Below, piece after piece: positions 1-6,063 of a stretch of DNA of 6,063 nt. The stretch is from an uncultured Maribacter sp. (GTDB lineage Bacteria > Bacteroidota > Bacteroidia > Flavobacteriales > Flavobacteriaceae). Under the pieces are notes generated by a model, which worked only from the letters and a program-made list of their open reading frames with translations, searched no databases and had not been told where the DNA came from. Position 1 is the stretch's first letter; the number at the start of each line of letters is the position of its first letter. Location of the stretch: assembly GCA_905479535.1 (NCBI GenBank), contig CAJQMW010000323.1, forward strand, positions 1 to 6,063, read 5' to 3'. A program made the position numbers and the translations under genes.

Positions 1-629
1 TTCTCTTTGAACTCACCTAATTTTTTTACCCTAACGAACCAAACCTTCCTAAGTAAAGGGATACAAAAGAAGATGAGCAGAGGTGCTATAAAAACAAGAT
101 TTTCATTGCCTATAAGCGGAGCTAAAATAGAGGTCAGGTAACCTCCCAATATACCACCCATAATTGCTCCAGAACCAATAAACCCGAACAGACGCTTGGC
201 TTCCCTAACATTATAGACCAAGTTGGCCAATACCCAAAACTGCGATGCGGAAAGTACCGCATAGATGGCCACCCAGACATAAAAAAAATAAAGAACGAAT
301 ATGTTGACGATATTCAAGGTCAATAAAACCCCAAGGCCTATTAATATAACAATTGAACTTATTAAAGTGGTTTCAATAACCTTGTTAAGGGCGTACTTAG
401 AAACCGACCTTGAATAAAAAAAGGAACTTACAATTGCCGTAACGGCTACCAGCAAAAAGGCAAATGGAAGCTGTTCTACACCTAGTTCGGAGAGAAAAAG
501 CGCATTGACCGTTGGTTTTATAATCAATAAAACCGCAATGGTCAAAAATATATAGGAGAGCATCCAAAGTGAAACCTTGAACTCGCCCTCCCTTATATCA
601 AATATCCTTTTAAGTAAACTCTTGATCAT
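1..629 (-). CDS. Npt1/Npt2 (ATP/ADP translocase, TLC) family transporter, N-terminal part, cut by window edge
   Basis: Inner-membrane protein of the nucleotide (ATP/ADP) translocase family, related to MFS carriers. The frame is open from ATG at 629 to the left edge, giving 209 codons with no stop, so the C-terminus is missing. An in-frame TAA about 27 bp upstream makes this the first possible ATG; GCAAGGCGG directly before it is a weak, close ribosome site. The fragment has about six hydrophobic segments (roughly residues 20-38, 54-72, 86-106, 108-128, 148-170, 177-194). Between segments 4 and 5 lies the family-like stretch FWVLANLVYNVREAKRLFGF, followed by a glycine-rich helix (GSGAIMGGILGGY, 152-164). 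KPTVNALFLSELG (38-50) also fits Bacteroidota members. Such proteins in free-living Bacteroidota are often long, with soluble HEAT-repeat or cyclic-nucleotide-binding-like C-terminal regions, but that part is out of view. The substrate is unproven. The gene starts 30 bp after the serine hydrolase, so co-transcription is likely. Confidence 0.82.
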   Translation of the reverse strand, partial: MIKSLLKRIFDIREGEFKVSLWMLSYIFLTIAVLLIIKPTVNALFLSELGVEQLPFAFLLVAVTAIVSSFFYSRSVSKYALNKVIETTLISSIVILIGLGVLLTLNIVNIFVLYFFYVWVAIYAVLSASQFWVLANLVYNVREAKRLFGFIGSGAIMGGILGGYLTSILAPLIGNENLVFIAPLLIFFCIPLLRKVWFVRVKKLGEFKE

Positions 630-659
630 CCGCCTTGCGGAACGTTTTATTATCCGTTA

Positions 660-1565
660 CTAAAGTACAGGCTTTTTTAGGACTTTTTCGATGGGCTTCA
701 CTAAACTTCTAATAATTTGTTCGCCATTGGGATCATCTATCAATGCCACCAAAATATACCTACGGCCAGGGTCTTCTCCCCAAACCAATATAGAATCAGA
801 ATGATAGGTCCTCCAAGAACCGGATTTACGGAAAAGCCTAGCGTCCGGAGCTATCTGGTCCAATGTGTTTACGAATTTATGGTGTAATTCCGGGTCTTCC
901 ATAATGGCCAACATCTGTTTGGAACGTTCTTCATTAACCAGTTTACCGTTGGCAAGTAGGTAATAATACCTGCAGACTTGGGTTACAGAAGCCGCATGAC
1001 TCAAGTTTTTCAATGGTTCCCTGTTGGTACTGCCGCCACCGCCATAACGTTTGCCTACCCAAAGGCCACCGCCATGGTCCTCATCATAGAATTCATATTT
1101 TGGGTCGGTCATTACCGCTTCCAATTTTTCATAGCCTATACGATCGATCATACGGGTAGATGCCGCGTTGTTAGATTTGCTGATCATTAAACGCATGTCT
1201 TTTTTTACTTCTTCGGATTCTTTTAGCTCACCTTTTTCAATGGCATCCATAGCGGCCAACAGAATAGCTATTTTGGGTAAACTAGCGGCGTACATCATAT
1301 GGCCACCATTTACCCTAGCAAAACGGGGATTGTCGGCATCACTCAGATCTACGATGCCAACGGCCATTTTCTTTTGTGATATGAGTTTGCTCCAATCCGA
1401 ACGTGCGGCCAGTTCAGATTCTAGATTACTCTGTAGTGAGCTATCTAAAAGTTTTCTTAGGGGCTTAATTTTCGAATTGTCTATTTGAATTGGCAAAGCA
1501 TCCTGTGCCCAAATGGGGTTCATGAAAATTAATGAGGTAATAACTATAAAAAGGTTCGATTTCAT
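660..1565 (-). CDS. Secreted serine hydrolase, class A beta-lactamase-like fold
   Basis: A 301-residue exported penicillin-binding-protein/beta-lactamase superfamily hydrolase (Beta-lactamase2 type). A signal peptide is visible: Lys-2, a hydrophobic core at about 4-19, and a likely signal peptidase I site after WAQ (19-21), with no lipobox cysteine. The three active-site motifs occur in order: SxxK as SLPK (nucleophile S95, K98), the SxN motif as SNN (131-133), and the KTG motif as KSG (247-249). The region between motifs 2 and 3, where class A beta-lactamases carry the Glu166 omega loop, is unusual: it has a glycine- and aromatic-rich stretch (GGGLWVGKRYGGGG, 165-178) followed by EPLKN (183-187), which only loosely resembles ExxLN. 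I therefore call a generic serine hydrolase, possibly acting on peptidoglycan or a D-amino-acid peptide in the periplasm, rather than a resistance enzyme. The ATG at 1565 is the only start that preserves the signal peptide. It is divergent from the PLP-DUF1611-epimerase operon and upstream of the transporter. Confidence 0.88.
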   Translation of the reverse strand: MKSNLFIVITSLIFMNPIWAQDALPIQIDNSKIKPLRKLLDSSLQSNLESELAARSDWSKLISQKKMAVGIVDLSDADNPRFARVNGGHMMYAASLPKIAILLAAMDAIEKGELKESEEVKKDMRLMISKSNNAASTRMIDRIGYEKLEAVMTDPKYEFYDEDHGGGLWVGKRYGGGGSTNREPLKNLSHAASVTQVCRYYYLLANGKLVNEERSKQMLAIMEDPELHHKFVNTLDQIAPDARLFRKSGSWRTYHSDSILVWGEDPGRRYILVALIDDPNGEQIIRSLVKPIEKVLKKPVL

Positions 1566-1595
1566 TGGTTATAATATAGCTTTAGAATTAAGCGA

Positions 1596-1603
1596 TAAAG
1601 GTA
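1596..1603 (-). promoter_or_regulatory. Possible -7 element for the serine hydrolase gene
   Basis: On the minus strand this reads TACCTTTA, one mismatch from the Bacteroidota -7 consensus TAnnTTTG, and lies about 30 bp upstream of the serine hydrolase ATG. I could not find a convincing TTG -33 element at the expected distance upstream, so this is only a weak candidate. Confidence 0.2.
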
Positions 1604-1624
1604 TGCAAACCACTGATTGGTAGT

Positions 1625-1650
1625 TTGTTAAATTTATAGCTATACTTTTC
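1625..1650 (+). promoter_or_regulatory. Candidate distal promoter of the PLP-DUF1611-epimerase operon
   Basis: TTGTTAAATTT (1625-1635) is followed, 18 bp from the start of its TTG, by TACTTTTC (1643-1650). The latter matches the TAnnTTTG -7 consensus of Bacteroidota except for the last base. The spacer of 15 bp between TTG and TA is a little shorter than usually quoted for this phylum. The same arrangement with the same spacing recurs at 1702-1727, which raises its credibility a little. It would leave a leader of roughly 180 nt before the PLP enzyme gene. Confidence 0.25.
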
Positions 1651-1701
1651 ATCGACAAACCCAATGCCGTGGCTCAAGCGAGTTATTTCTTTCAAAATAA
1701 A

Positions 1702-1727
1702 TTGTTAAATTTTTCCTTCTACCTTTA
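1702..1727 (+). promoter_or_regulatory. Candidate proximal promoter of the PLP-DUF1611-epimerase operon
   Basis: A second exact copy of TTGTTAAATTT (1702-1712) is followed at the same 18-bp offset by TACCTTTA (1720-1727), seven of eight bases to the TAnnTTTG consensus. Transcription would begin near 1733, giving a leader of about 100 nt before the ATG at 1836. I see no riboswitch-like or strong hairpin structure in that leader by eye. Confidence 0.3.
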
Positions 1728-1835
1728 TAAAATAGTACCTATGCATCCAGTTTTATCAAAAGAATCTCCAAGGTTTAAAAAAGTGTAGCACCATAAAATT
1801 TACCGTATATTAAAGCGGAAAATAATTAATCCAGA

Positions 1836-2897
1836 ATGAACCTTAAGGACGGGGTAAAAACAGCGGAAAATAAGGTCTCTTCAGAGGCTAGAAAACTTAG
1901 TGAATTTGTGCGGGACCCCTCTAAATCCATGGTGGATCGTTTAGAATGTTATGAAGACATCATTAGTTTAGAAGTGGGGGATACGGGACTTAGCAGGGCA
2001 AAGACCTTGGAACGTGAGTTCGATATGCGCCAACTTTATATAAAATATGAAGGGGATAATCCTACCGGAACCCAAAAGGACCGCATTGCCTTTGCACAAC
2101 TTTACGATGCACTCAGAAGGGAATATAAAGTAGTGTCTCTAGCCACCTGTGGGAATTATGGGGTAGCTATGGCCTTGGCAGCTAATTTAGCTGGGATTGC
2201 ATGTAAGGTATATATACCCGAATCCTATCATACGGATAGGATAGCGGAAATAGAAAAATTGAACGCCGAAATAATTAGATTGCCGGGCAGTTATGAAGAT
2301 GTGGTAAGTGCCAGTACGGATCATGCCAATCAAAATGGGTGGTACGATGCAAATCCAGGAGGGGTGAATACGCCTTTACAAATATCCGCCTATGCTCAAA
2401 TTGCTCAGGAAATCTACGAGGATTTAGGGGATGCGCCCAAATATTGTGCGGTTCCGGTTTCTAATGGAACCTTATTTGCTGGTATTTATCGGGGCTTCGT
2501 AAGTTTGTACAAGAGAGGTAAAACCTCTCGTGTTCCCAAAATGATTGCTGCTTCTTCGGCCTTTAAGAATCCTATCGTTCAGTCTTTTTTGCAGAATTTG
2601 GATTATTGCAAGGACCTGAACCCAGAAGCTATTAAAGAAACGAAATATAATGAGCCGCTTATCAACTGGCACAGTTTTGATGGGGAGGAGGCCTTATACG
2701 CATTGAGGGAGTCTGGTGGCAGCGCCTATAATATAAGCGATAAGAAACTGAGGGAAATGACGGCATTATTGGCTAAAAAAGAAGGTTTTAAAATACTTCC
2801 TGCCTCAACTGCTGGTCTTATTGGTCTGTTGGAGCTGGATGAAGCATTAAATCTTGAGCCCGATCGTTTTGTAGCGGTTTTAACAGCAAAAAATTAA
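1836..2897 (+). CDS. Threonine synthase-like PLP-dependent enzyme (fold type II)
   Basis: A 353-residue cytosolic enzyme of the tryptophan-synthase-beta/threonine-synthase superfamily. NPTGTQKDR (75-83) contains the Schiff-base lysine K81, in the place of the usual NPTGSFKDR. TCGNYG (104-109) is the substrate-carboxylate loop of the SxGN type. VPVSNGTLFAG (206-216) is the phosphate-binding-loop region, and PASTAG (322-327) supplies the C-terminal residue near the pyridine nitrogen. The N-terminus lacks a zinc-ribbon-like CxxC. It is shorter than a typical bacterial ThrC (about 430 residues) and has no thrA or thrB beside it, so housekeeping threonine synthesis is unlikely. Beta-replacement, beta/gamma-elimination or ammonia-lyase chemistry on an amino acid is plausible; the substrate is unknown. 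ATG 1836 is the first start after an in-frame TAA at 1827-1829, and no Shine-Dalgarno is evident. It is the first gene of the operon, 10 bp before the DUF1611 gene. Confidence 0.88.
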   Translation: MNLKDGVKTAENKVSSEARKLSEFVRDPSKSMVDRLECYEDIISLEVGDTGLSRAKTLEREFDMRQLYIKYEGDNPTGTQKDRIAFAQLYDALRREYKVVSLATCGNYGVAMALAANLAGIACKVYIPESYHTDRIAEIEKLNAEIIRLPGSYEDVVSASTDHANQNGWYDANPGGVNTPLQISAYAQIAQEIYEDLGDAPKYCAVPVSNGTLFAGIYRGFVSLYKRGKTSRVPKMIAASSAFKNPIVQSFLQNLDYCKDLNPEAIKETKYNEPLINWHSFDGEEALYALRESGGSAYNISDKKLREMTALLAKKEGFKILPASTAGLIGLLELDEALNLEPDRFVAVLTAKN

Positions 2898-2907
2898 AAA
2901 ATACAGG

Positions 2908-3981
2908 ATGAAAAAAGTTATAGATGGCAAAGCCCTTGTTTATTGTGAAGGGGCTTTTAATACCCCAAATGGAAAAACGGCCCATGGTTTGGTCAGGTTT
3001 ACGGAACGCTATGAGATAGTTGGGGTTTTGGATGCCAAGTACCACGGCAAGGATGCCGGAGAAGTGCTGGATGGCAGACCGAACGGAATCCCGGTTTTTG
3101 AGGATTTTGAAACCGCCGTGGCCGAACTAAGCGCTTCGGATAACTTACCGAGTTATTTAGTAATAGGTCTTGCCCCAGATGGTGGACGTCTTCCGAAAGA
3201 AGCCAAGGGCACCATTAGAAAAGCTTTGAAGAAAGGATGGAACGTGGACAGTGGCCTACACGATTTTCTTACCAACGACGTGGACCTAATGGCAATAGCA
3301 AAAGATAATAATTGTCTGGTCCGTGACATTCGCAAAACTCCGGATAGGGACAAACTTCACTTTTTTACTGGGGAGATTGAAAAAGTAGATTGTTTAAAAC
3401 TTGCCGTTTTGGGTACGGATTCGGCCCTAGGGAAAAGGACAACCGCTTGGTTGTTGGTGCATGCCTTTAGGGAGGCCGGAAAAAAGGCGGAAATGATTGG
3501 AACCGGACAGACGGGATGGATGCAGGGTGCCAAATACAGCATGGTCATGGACAGCTGCATCAATGATTTTGTCTCTGGTGAGATTGAACATGCAGTAGTT
3601 GGTGCCTATAAAAATGAAAACCCGGACGTCGTTGTTATAGAAGGGCAGGGGAGTTTGATGAATCCCGCATATCCTGGTGGTTTTGAAATTCTGGCAGCGG
3701 GTCGGCCGGATTACGTTATTTTACAACATGCGCCAACACGTTTAGAATATGATGGTTTTCCTGGATATAAAATGCATTCCCTGAGCGAGCAAATAAATGC
3801 GATACAAGTTATTTCTGGCAAGGAGGTAATTGCCATAACCGTTAATCATGAAGGAATGTCCAAAGATGAAATTCCCGAAGCCTGTAAACGAATAACCTTG
3901 GAGACCAAACTTCCGGCATTCGATGTATTGGAGCATGGGGCAAAAGAGCTGGTGGATTTGTTGATGGAAAAATTGAAATGA
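2908..3981 (+). CDS. DUF1611 family P-loop protein, DgcN-like (putative D-amino-acid N-acetyltransferase)
   Basis: A 357-residue protein with the two-part architecture of DUF1611. An N-terminal Rossmann-like domain (about 1-150) includes YLVIGLAPDGGRLP (83-96). A C-terminal P-loop domain (about 163-357) has a deviant Walker A loop GTDSALGKRTT (169-179), similar to the dethiobiotin-synthetase style GTDxxxGK. It also has GTGQTGWMQG (198-207) and a Walker-B/Glu region VVIEGQGSLMNPAYPGG (242-258). The family member DgcN has been reported to N-acetylate D-glutamate, so that the partner DgcA can racemise N-acetyl-D-Glu. Assignment here rests on the domain plus the adjacent epimerase gene; the actual acyl donor and amino acid are not visible, and an ATP-dependent reaction remains possible. 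The start lies 10 bp after the PLP enzyme gene, and the stop overlaps the epimerase start by 4 bp (ATGA), a strong sign of translational coupling. Confidence 0.85.
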   Translation: MKKVIDGKALVYCEGAFNTPNGKTAHGLVRFTERYEIVGVLDAKYHGKDAGEVLDGRPNGIPVFEDFETAVAELSASDNLPSYLVIGLAPDGGRLPKEAKGTIRKALKKGWNVDSGLHDFLTNDVDLMAIAKDNNCLVRDIRKTPDRDKLHFFTGEIEKVDCLKLAVLGTDSALGKRTTAWLLVHAFREAGKKAEMIGTGQTGWMQGAKYSMVMDSCINDFVSGEIEHAVVGAYKNENPDVVVIEGQGSLMNPAYPGGFEILAAGRPDYVILQHAPTRLEYDGFPGYKMHSLSEQINAIQVISGKEVIAITVNHEGMSKDEIPEACKRITLETKLPAFDVLEHGAKELVDLLMEKLK

Positions 3982-5033
3982 GAATCACTAAAATATCCTA
4001 CGAGAGGCTCGATATAAAACTAGCGGTTCCTTATACTATTGCCTACGAAACTATAGCCAAAACCACCAATTTTATTCTTAAAATTGAAACCGATGGCAAA
4101 TGGGTAGGATACGGCTGTGCAGCACCGGATAAAGTAGTGACCGGAGAATCTCCCGATGAGGTCGAAGAGGTAATCAAAAATGAAATCACGACTTACCTAT
4201 TGGGAAAAGACCCATTCACTTATGCGAAGTTACTCACGGAGCTGAAGCAAATTTTGGGTAAAAAAGCCTCTTCGTTGGCCATGGTAGATTTGGCACTGTT
4301 CGATTTGATTTCTAAAAAAGCGGAGGTGCCGCTGTATAAATTTTTAGGTGGATATCAGAAAAGTATTGCCACTAGCATTACTATCGGAATTTTAAGTCTA
4401 GAGGAAACCTTAAAACATGCGAAGGAATATGTCGACCAAGGGTTTACCATTCTAAAAATAAAAGGTGGTAGTAATCTTGAAGCGGATGTAGAAAAAATGA
4501 AAAAGCTATATGAAATTCATCCTAAGGTTACTTGGCGTTTTGACGGTAACCAGGGCTATTCCGTAAAGGATTCCATTGCTTTTGTAAAGGCCACGGCCGC
4601 AATCGGTATTGAAATTTTTGAACAGCCTACTAAGATTGAAGCCGAAGAACGTCTGGGGCAAGTAACCAGTGAGGTGGCCATTCCCGTCATGGCGGACGAA
4701 AGTCTGAAAACCTTGACCGATGCTTTCCGATTGGCACAAAATGAACGGGTGGACATGATTAATATAAAGCTACAAAAGGTAGGTGGTATTATGGTGGGCA
4801 TGCACATTAACTCCGTAGCCAAATCTGCCAATTTGGAAACTATGGTAGGTTGCATAGATGAATGTGGATTAGGGATAGCAGCAGGACTTCACTTTGCGTT
4901 GTCAAGGCCCAACATCGTTTATGCGGATTTGGACGGTCATTTAGAATTGATAGACGATCCCTATAAAGATATTTTCAATCTAAAAAACGGGGTTTTATAT
5001 CCCACGGAAAAATATGGGCTGGGGGTCAATTGA
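3978..5033 (+). CDS. Enolase-superfamily dipeptide epimerase (L-Ala-D/L-Glu epimerase type) or DgcA-like N-acyl-amino-acid racemase
   Basis: A 351-residue member of the muconate-lactonizing-enzyme subgroup, with an N-terminal capping domain (about 1-125) and a C-terminal (beta/alpha)8 barrel. All catalytic positions can be seen: the KxK pair K160/K162 (LKIKGG), magnesium ligands D189 (RFDGNQGY), E215 (FEQP) and D240 (MADES), and the opposite-face base K264 (NIKLQKVGG). This two-lysine arrangement supports 1,1-proton transfer, meaning epimerisation at an alpha carbon. ADLDG (316-320) carries the DxD motif (D317, D319) known to hold the free alpha-amine of dipeptides in characterised Ala-Glu epimerases. 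With the DUF1611 gene translationally coupled upstream, DgcA-like N-acetyl-D-glutamate racemase is the main alternative. Cytosolic, last gene of the operon. It ends 11 bp from a convergent glycosidase gene. Confidence 0.9.
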   Translation: MRITKISYERLDIKLAVPYTIAYETIAKTTNFILKIETDGKWVGYGCAAPDKVVTGESPDEVEEVIKNEITTYLLGKDPFTYAKLLTELKQILGKKASSLAMVDLALFDLISKKAEVPLYKFLGGYQKSIATSITIGILSLEETLKHAKEYVDQGFTILKIKGGSNLEADVEKMKKLYEIHPKVTWRFDGNQGYSVKDSIAFVKATAAIGIEIFEQPTKIEAEERLGQVTSEVAIPVMADESLKTLTDAFRLAQNERVDMINIKLQKVGGIMVGMHINSVAKSANLETMVGCIDECGLGIAAGLHFALSRPNIVYADLDGHLELIDDPYKDIFNLKNGVLYPTEKYGLGVN

Positions 5034-5044
5034 TTATGTTTTGG

Positions 5045-6063
5045 CTAACAATCTATCTCCTCGATTAAATTAGCTACCAAGGCTGTCCAACCTGTTTGGT
5101 GTGATGCCCCTAAACCACGACCATTTTCTGCATGAAAATATTCGTAGAAAAGGATATTATCTTTAAAGCTTTCATCTTTATAAATGTGATGATATAGCTC
5201 GTTATACGGTCTGTTCCCATTTTCATCTTTTTCAAAAATCTTAATGAGTCGCTTGCTCAACTCCGTGCTAATTTCCTTTAAATTCAATTTGTTTGTGCTT
5301 CCCGTCGGATATTCAAATTCCAGTTCGTTCCCGCAGTAACTATAATATTCCCGTAAGGCCTGAATGAATAAATAGTTCATGGGCATCCAAACAGGACCGC
5401 GCCAATTGGAGTTTCCTCCAAATAGCGAGACTGTGGATTCCGCAGGTTCGTAGTTAATGGAGTAATTAACACCTTCGATTTCTATTTCGTAAGGCTTTTC
5501 ATGGATTTTGGATAAAGACCGGATCCCATAGGGACTCAAAAATTCATTTTCGTCCAATAGGCTTTTTACCAATAATTCAACCCTGTCCCTTGGGACGAGG
5601 GATAACAACAAATCTTCCCCCTCCGCAAATTCTTGGATTACCGTATATTTCAAATTTTTCGTTCGGTATTTTTTAAACCAAACTACACTGGCTTTAAATT
5701 TAGGAAGCTTTTCCAGAGTATCTTTTTTAATGGTCAGGACGGCGGCTAGGGATAACATGCCGGCAATGGACCTCACTTTTATGGTACCTGAACTACCATT
5801 CGGCAAAATAAGGCGATCATAGAAGAAACCTTCTTCATCGTCCCAAGTACCGCCGTGGTTGGCATCCATTTTGTTCAATGCTTCGGCAATGAAAATAAAA
5901 TGACCAAAATACTTGGTCGCCATATCCTCGTAGGCATCGTCCTCCATGGCAATTTCCAAACTCATTTCAAGCATATTTAGGCAATAAAGGGCCATCCATG
6001 CCGTGCCGTCCACCTGTTCTAGAATTCCCCCACCCGGAACACCGTGACTACGGTCAAAGACAC
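5045..6063 (-). CDS. MGH1/GH63-like glycoside hydrolase, C-terminal part, cut by window edge
   Basis: The reading frame is open from the TAG stop (5045-5047) to the right edge, giving at least 339 codons, so the N-terminal portion lies outside the window. The GTG at 6013 is internal, not the start: the frame continues upstream as FDRSHGVPGGGILEQ, joining VDGTAWMALYCLNM, a stretch typical of these (alpha/alpha)6-barrel glycosidases. Further landmarks are RSIAG near 5770, GGNSNWRGPVWMPMNYL near 5369-5419, and YEYFHAENGRGLGASHQTGW near 5084-5146. The Glu in YEYF (about 5141-5143) is a plausible catalytic general base by position, which is inference. Full-length bacterial relatives are usually near 850-900 residues and annotated as glucosidases acting on alpha-glucosides or related sugars. 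No export signal can be judged because the N-terminus is missing. It converges on the epimerase gene and is probably functionally separate from it. Confidence 0.86.
   Translation of the reverse strand, partial: VFDRSHGVPGGGILEQVDGTAWMALYCLNMLEMSLEIAMEDDAYEDMATKYFGHFIFIAEALNKMDANHGGTWDDEEGFFYDRLILPNGSSGTIKVRSIAGMLSLAAVLTIKKDTLEKLPKFKASVVWFKKYRTKNLKYTVIQEFAEGEDLLLSLVPRDRVELLVKSLLDENEFLSPYGIRSLSKIHEKPYEIEIEGVNYSINYEPAESTVSLFGGNSNWRGPVWMPMNYLFIQALREYYSYCGNELEFEYPTGSTNKLNLKEISTELSKRLIKIFEKDENGNRPYNELYHHIYKDESFKDNILFYEYFHAENGRGLGASHQTGWTALVANLIEEIDC

Noticed and set aside
1168..1488. A 106-codon plus-strand open frame inside the serine hydrolase gene.
   Set aside because: It lies entirely antisense to a gene with clear catalytic motifs, and its product has no recognisable domain.
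660..1565. A true class A beta-lactamase (antibiotic resistance gene).
   Set aside because: No convincing ExxLN omega-loop motif, and the spacing between SNN and any candidate Glu is far longer than in class A enzymes.
1741..1788. A 15-residue open frame (MHPVLSKESPRFKKV) in the leader of the PLP enzyme gene, starting just after the proximal promoter candidate.
   Set aside because: It could be a leader peptide, but it has no run of regulatory codons, no ribosome site and no attenuator-like hairpin, so chance is the simpler explanation.
1836..2897. Housekeeping threonine synthase thrC.
   Set aside because: Short length, TQK rather than SFK around the lysine, and an operon with DUF1611 and an epimerase instead of thrA/thrB argue against it.
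4556..4855. A 99-codon minus-strand open frame inside the epimerase gene.
   Set aside because: It is a shadow of the epimerase frame, which carries all the catalytic residues of its family; no independent support.
5045..6013. The glycosidase as a complete 322-residue gene starting at GTG 6013.
   Set aside because: The frame stays open to the window edge and the upstream residues continue a family-typical motif, so the GTG is an internal valine codon.

Overview
The window looks like chromosomal DNA from a member of the Bacteroidota, most likely a marine or environmental Flavobacteriaceae. The evidence is moderate-to-low GC, start codons without clear Shine-Dalgarno sequences, TAnnTTT-like promoter elements, and protein types typical of that group: an Npt-type nucleotide transporter, a DUF1611 protein next to an enolase-superfamily epimerase, and a large MGH1/GH63-like glycosidase. 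This is inferred from sequence character; no search was run.

Layout. Positions 1-1565 hold two minus-strand genes 30 bp apart: a secreted class-A-beta-lactamase-fold serine hydrolase (660-1565), then the N-terminal 209 codons of an ATP/ADP-translocase-family transporter that runs off the left edge (1-629). A 270-bp divergent intergenic region (1566-1835) carries two equally spaced copies of a promoter-like arrangement pointing right. Positions 1836-5033 hold a tight three-gene plus-strand operon: a threonine-synthase-like PLP enzyme (1836-2897), a DUF1611/DgcN-like P-loop protein (2908-3981), and a dipeptide epimerase/DgcA-like enolase-superfamily enzyme (3978-5033). The gaps are 10 bp and then a 4-bp ATGA overlap. 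Facing this operon, and ending 11 bp from it, is the C-terminal part of a GH63/MGH1-like glycosidase on the minus strand (5045-6063), which runs off the right edge. No stretch over 300 bp lacks a gene. I see no RNA genes, mobile elements or CRISPR.

How the genes may work together. DUF1611 proteins (DgcN) and their epimerase partners (DgcA) have been described as a D-glutamate catabolic pair in marine Proteobacteria and haloarchaea: D-Glu is N-acetylated and then racemised to N-acetyl-L-Glu. The epimerase here keeps all the catalytic residues of the L-Ala-D/L-Glu epimerase branch and the DxD motif used to hold a dipeptide amine. Its substrate could therefore be a cell-wall-derived L-Ala-D-Glu-type dipeptide or an N-acyl-D-amino acid. 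The co-transcribed threonine-synthase-like enzyme has no assigned place in either pathway, which makes this operon the best candidate in the window for an uncharacterised D-amino-acid or peptidoglycan-fragment pathway. The divergent serine hydrolase has the fold of peptidoglycan-interacting enzymes, but a link to the operon is only suggested by position.
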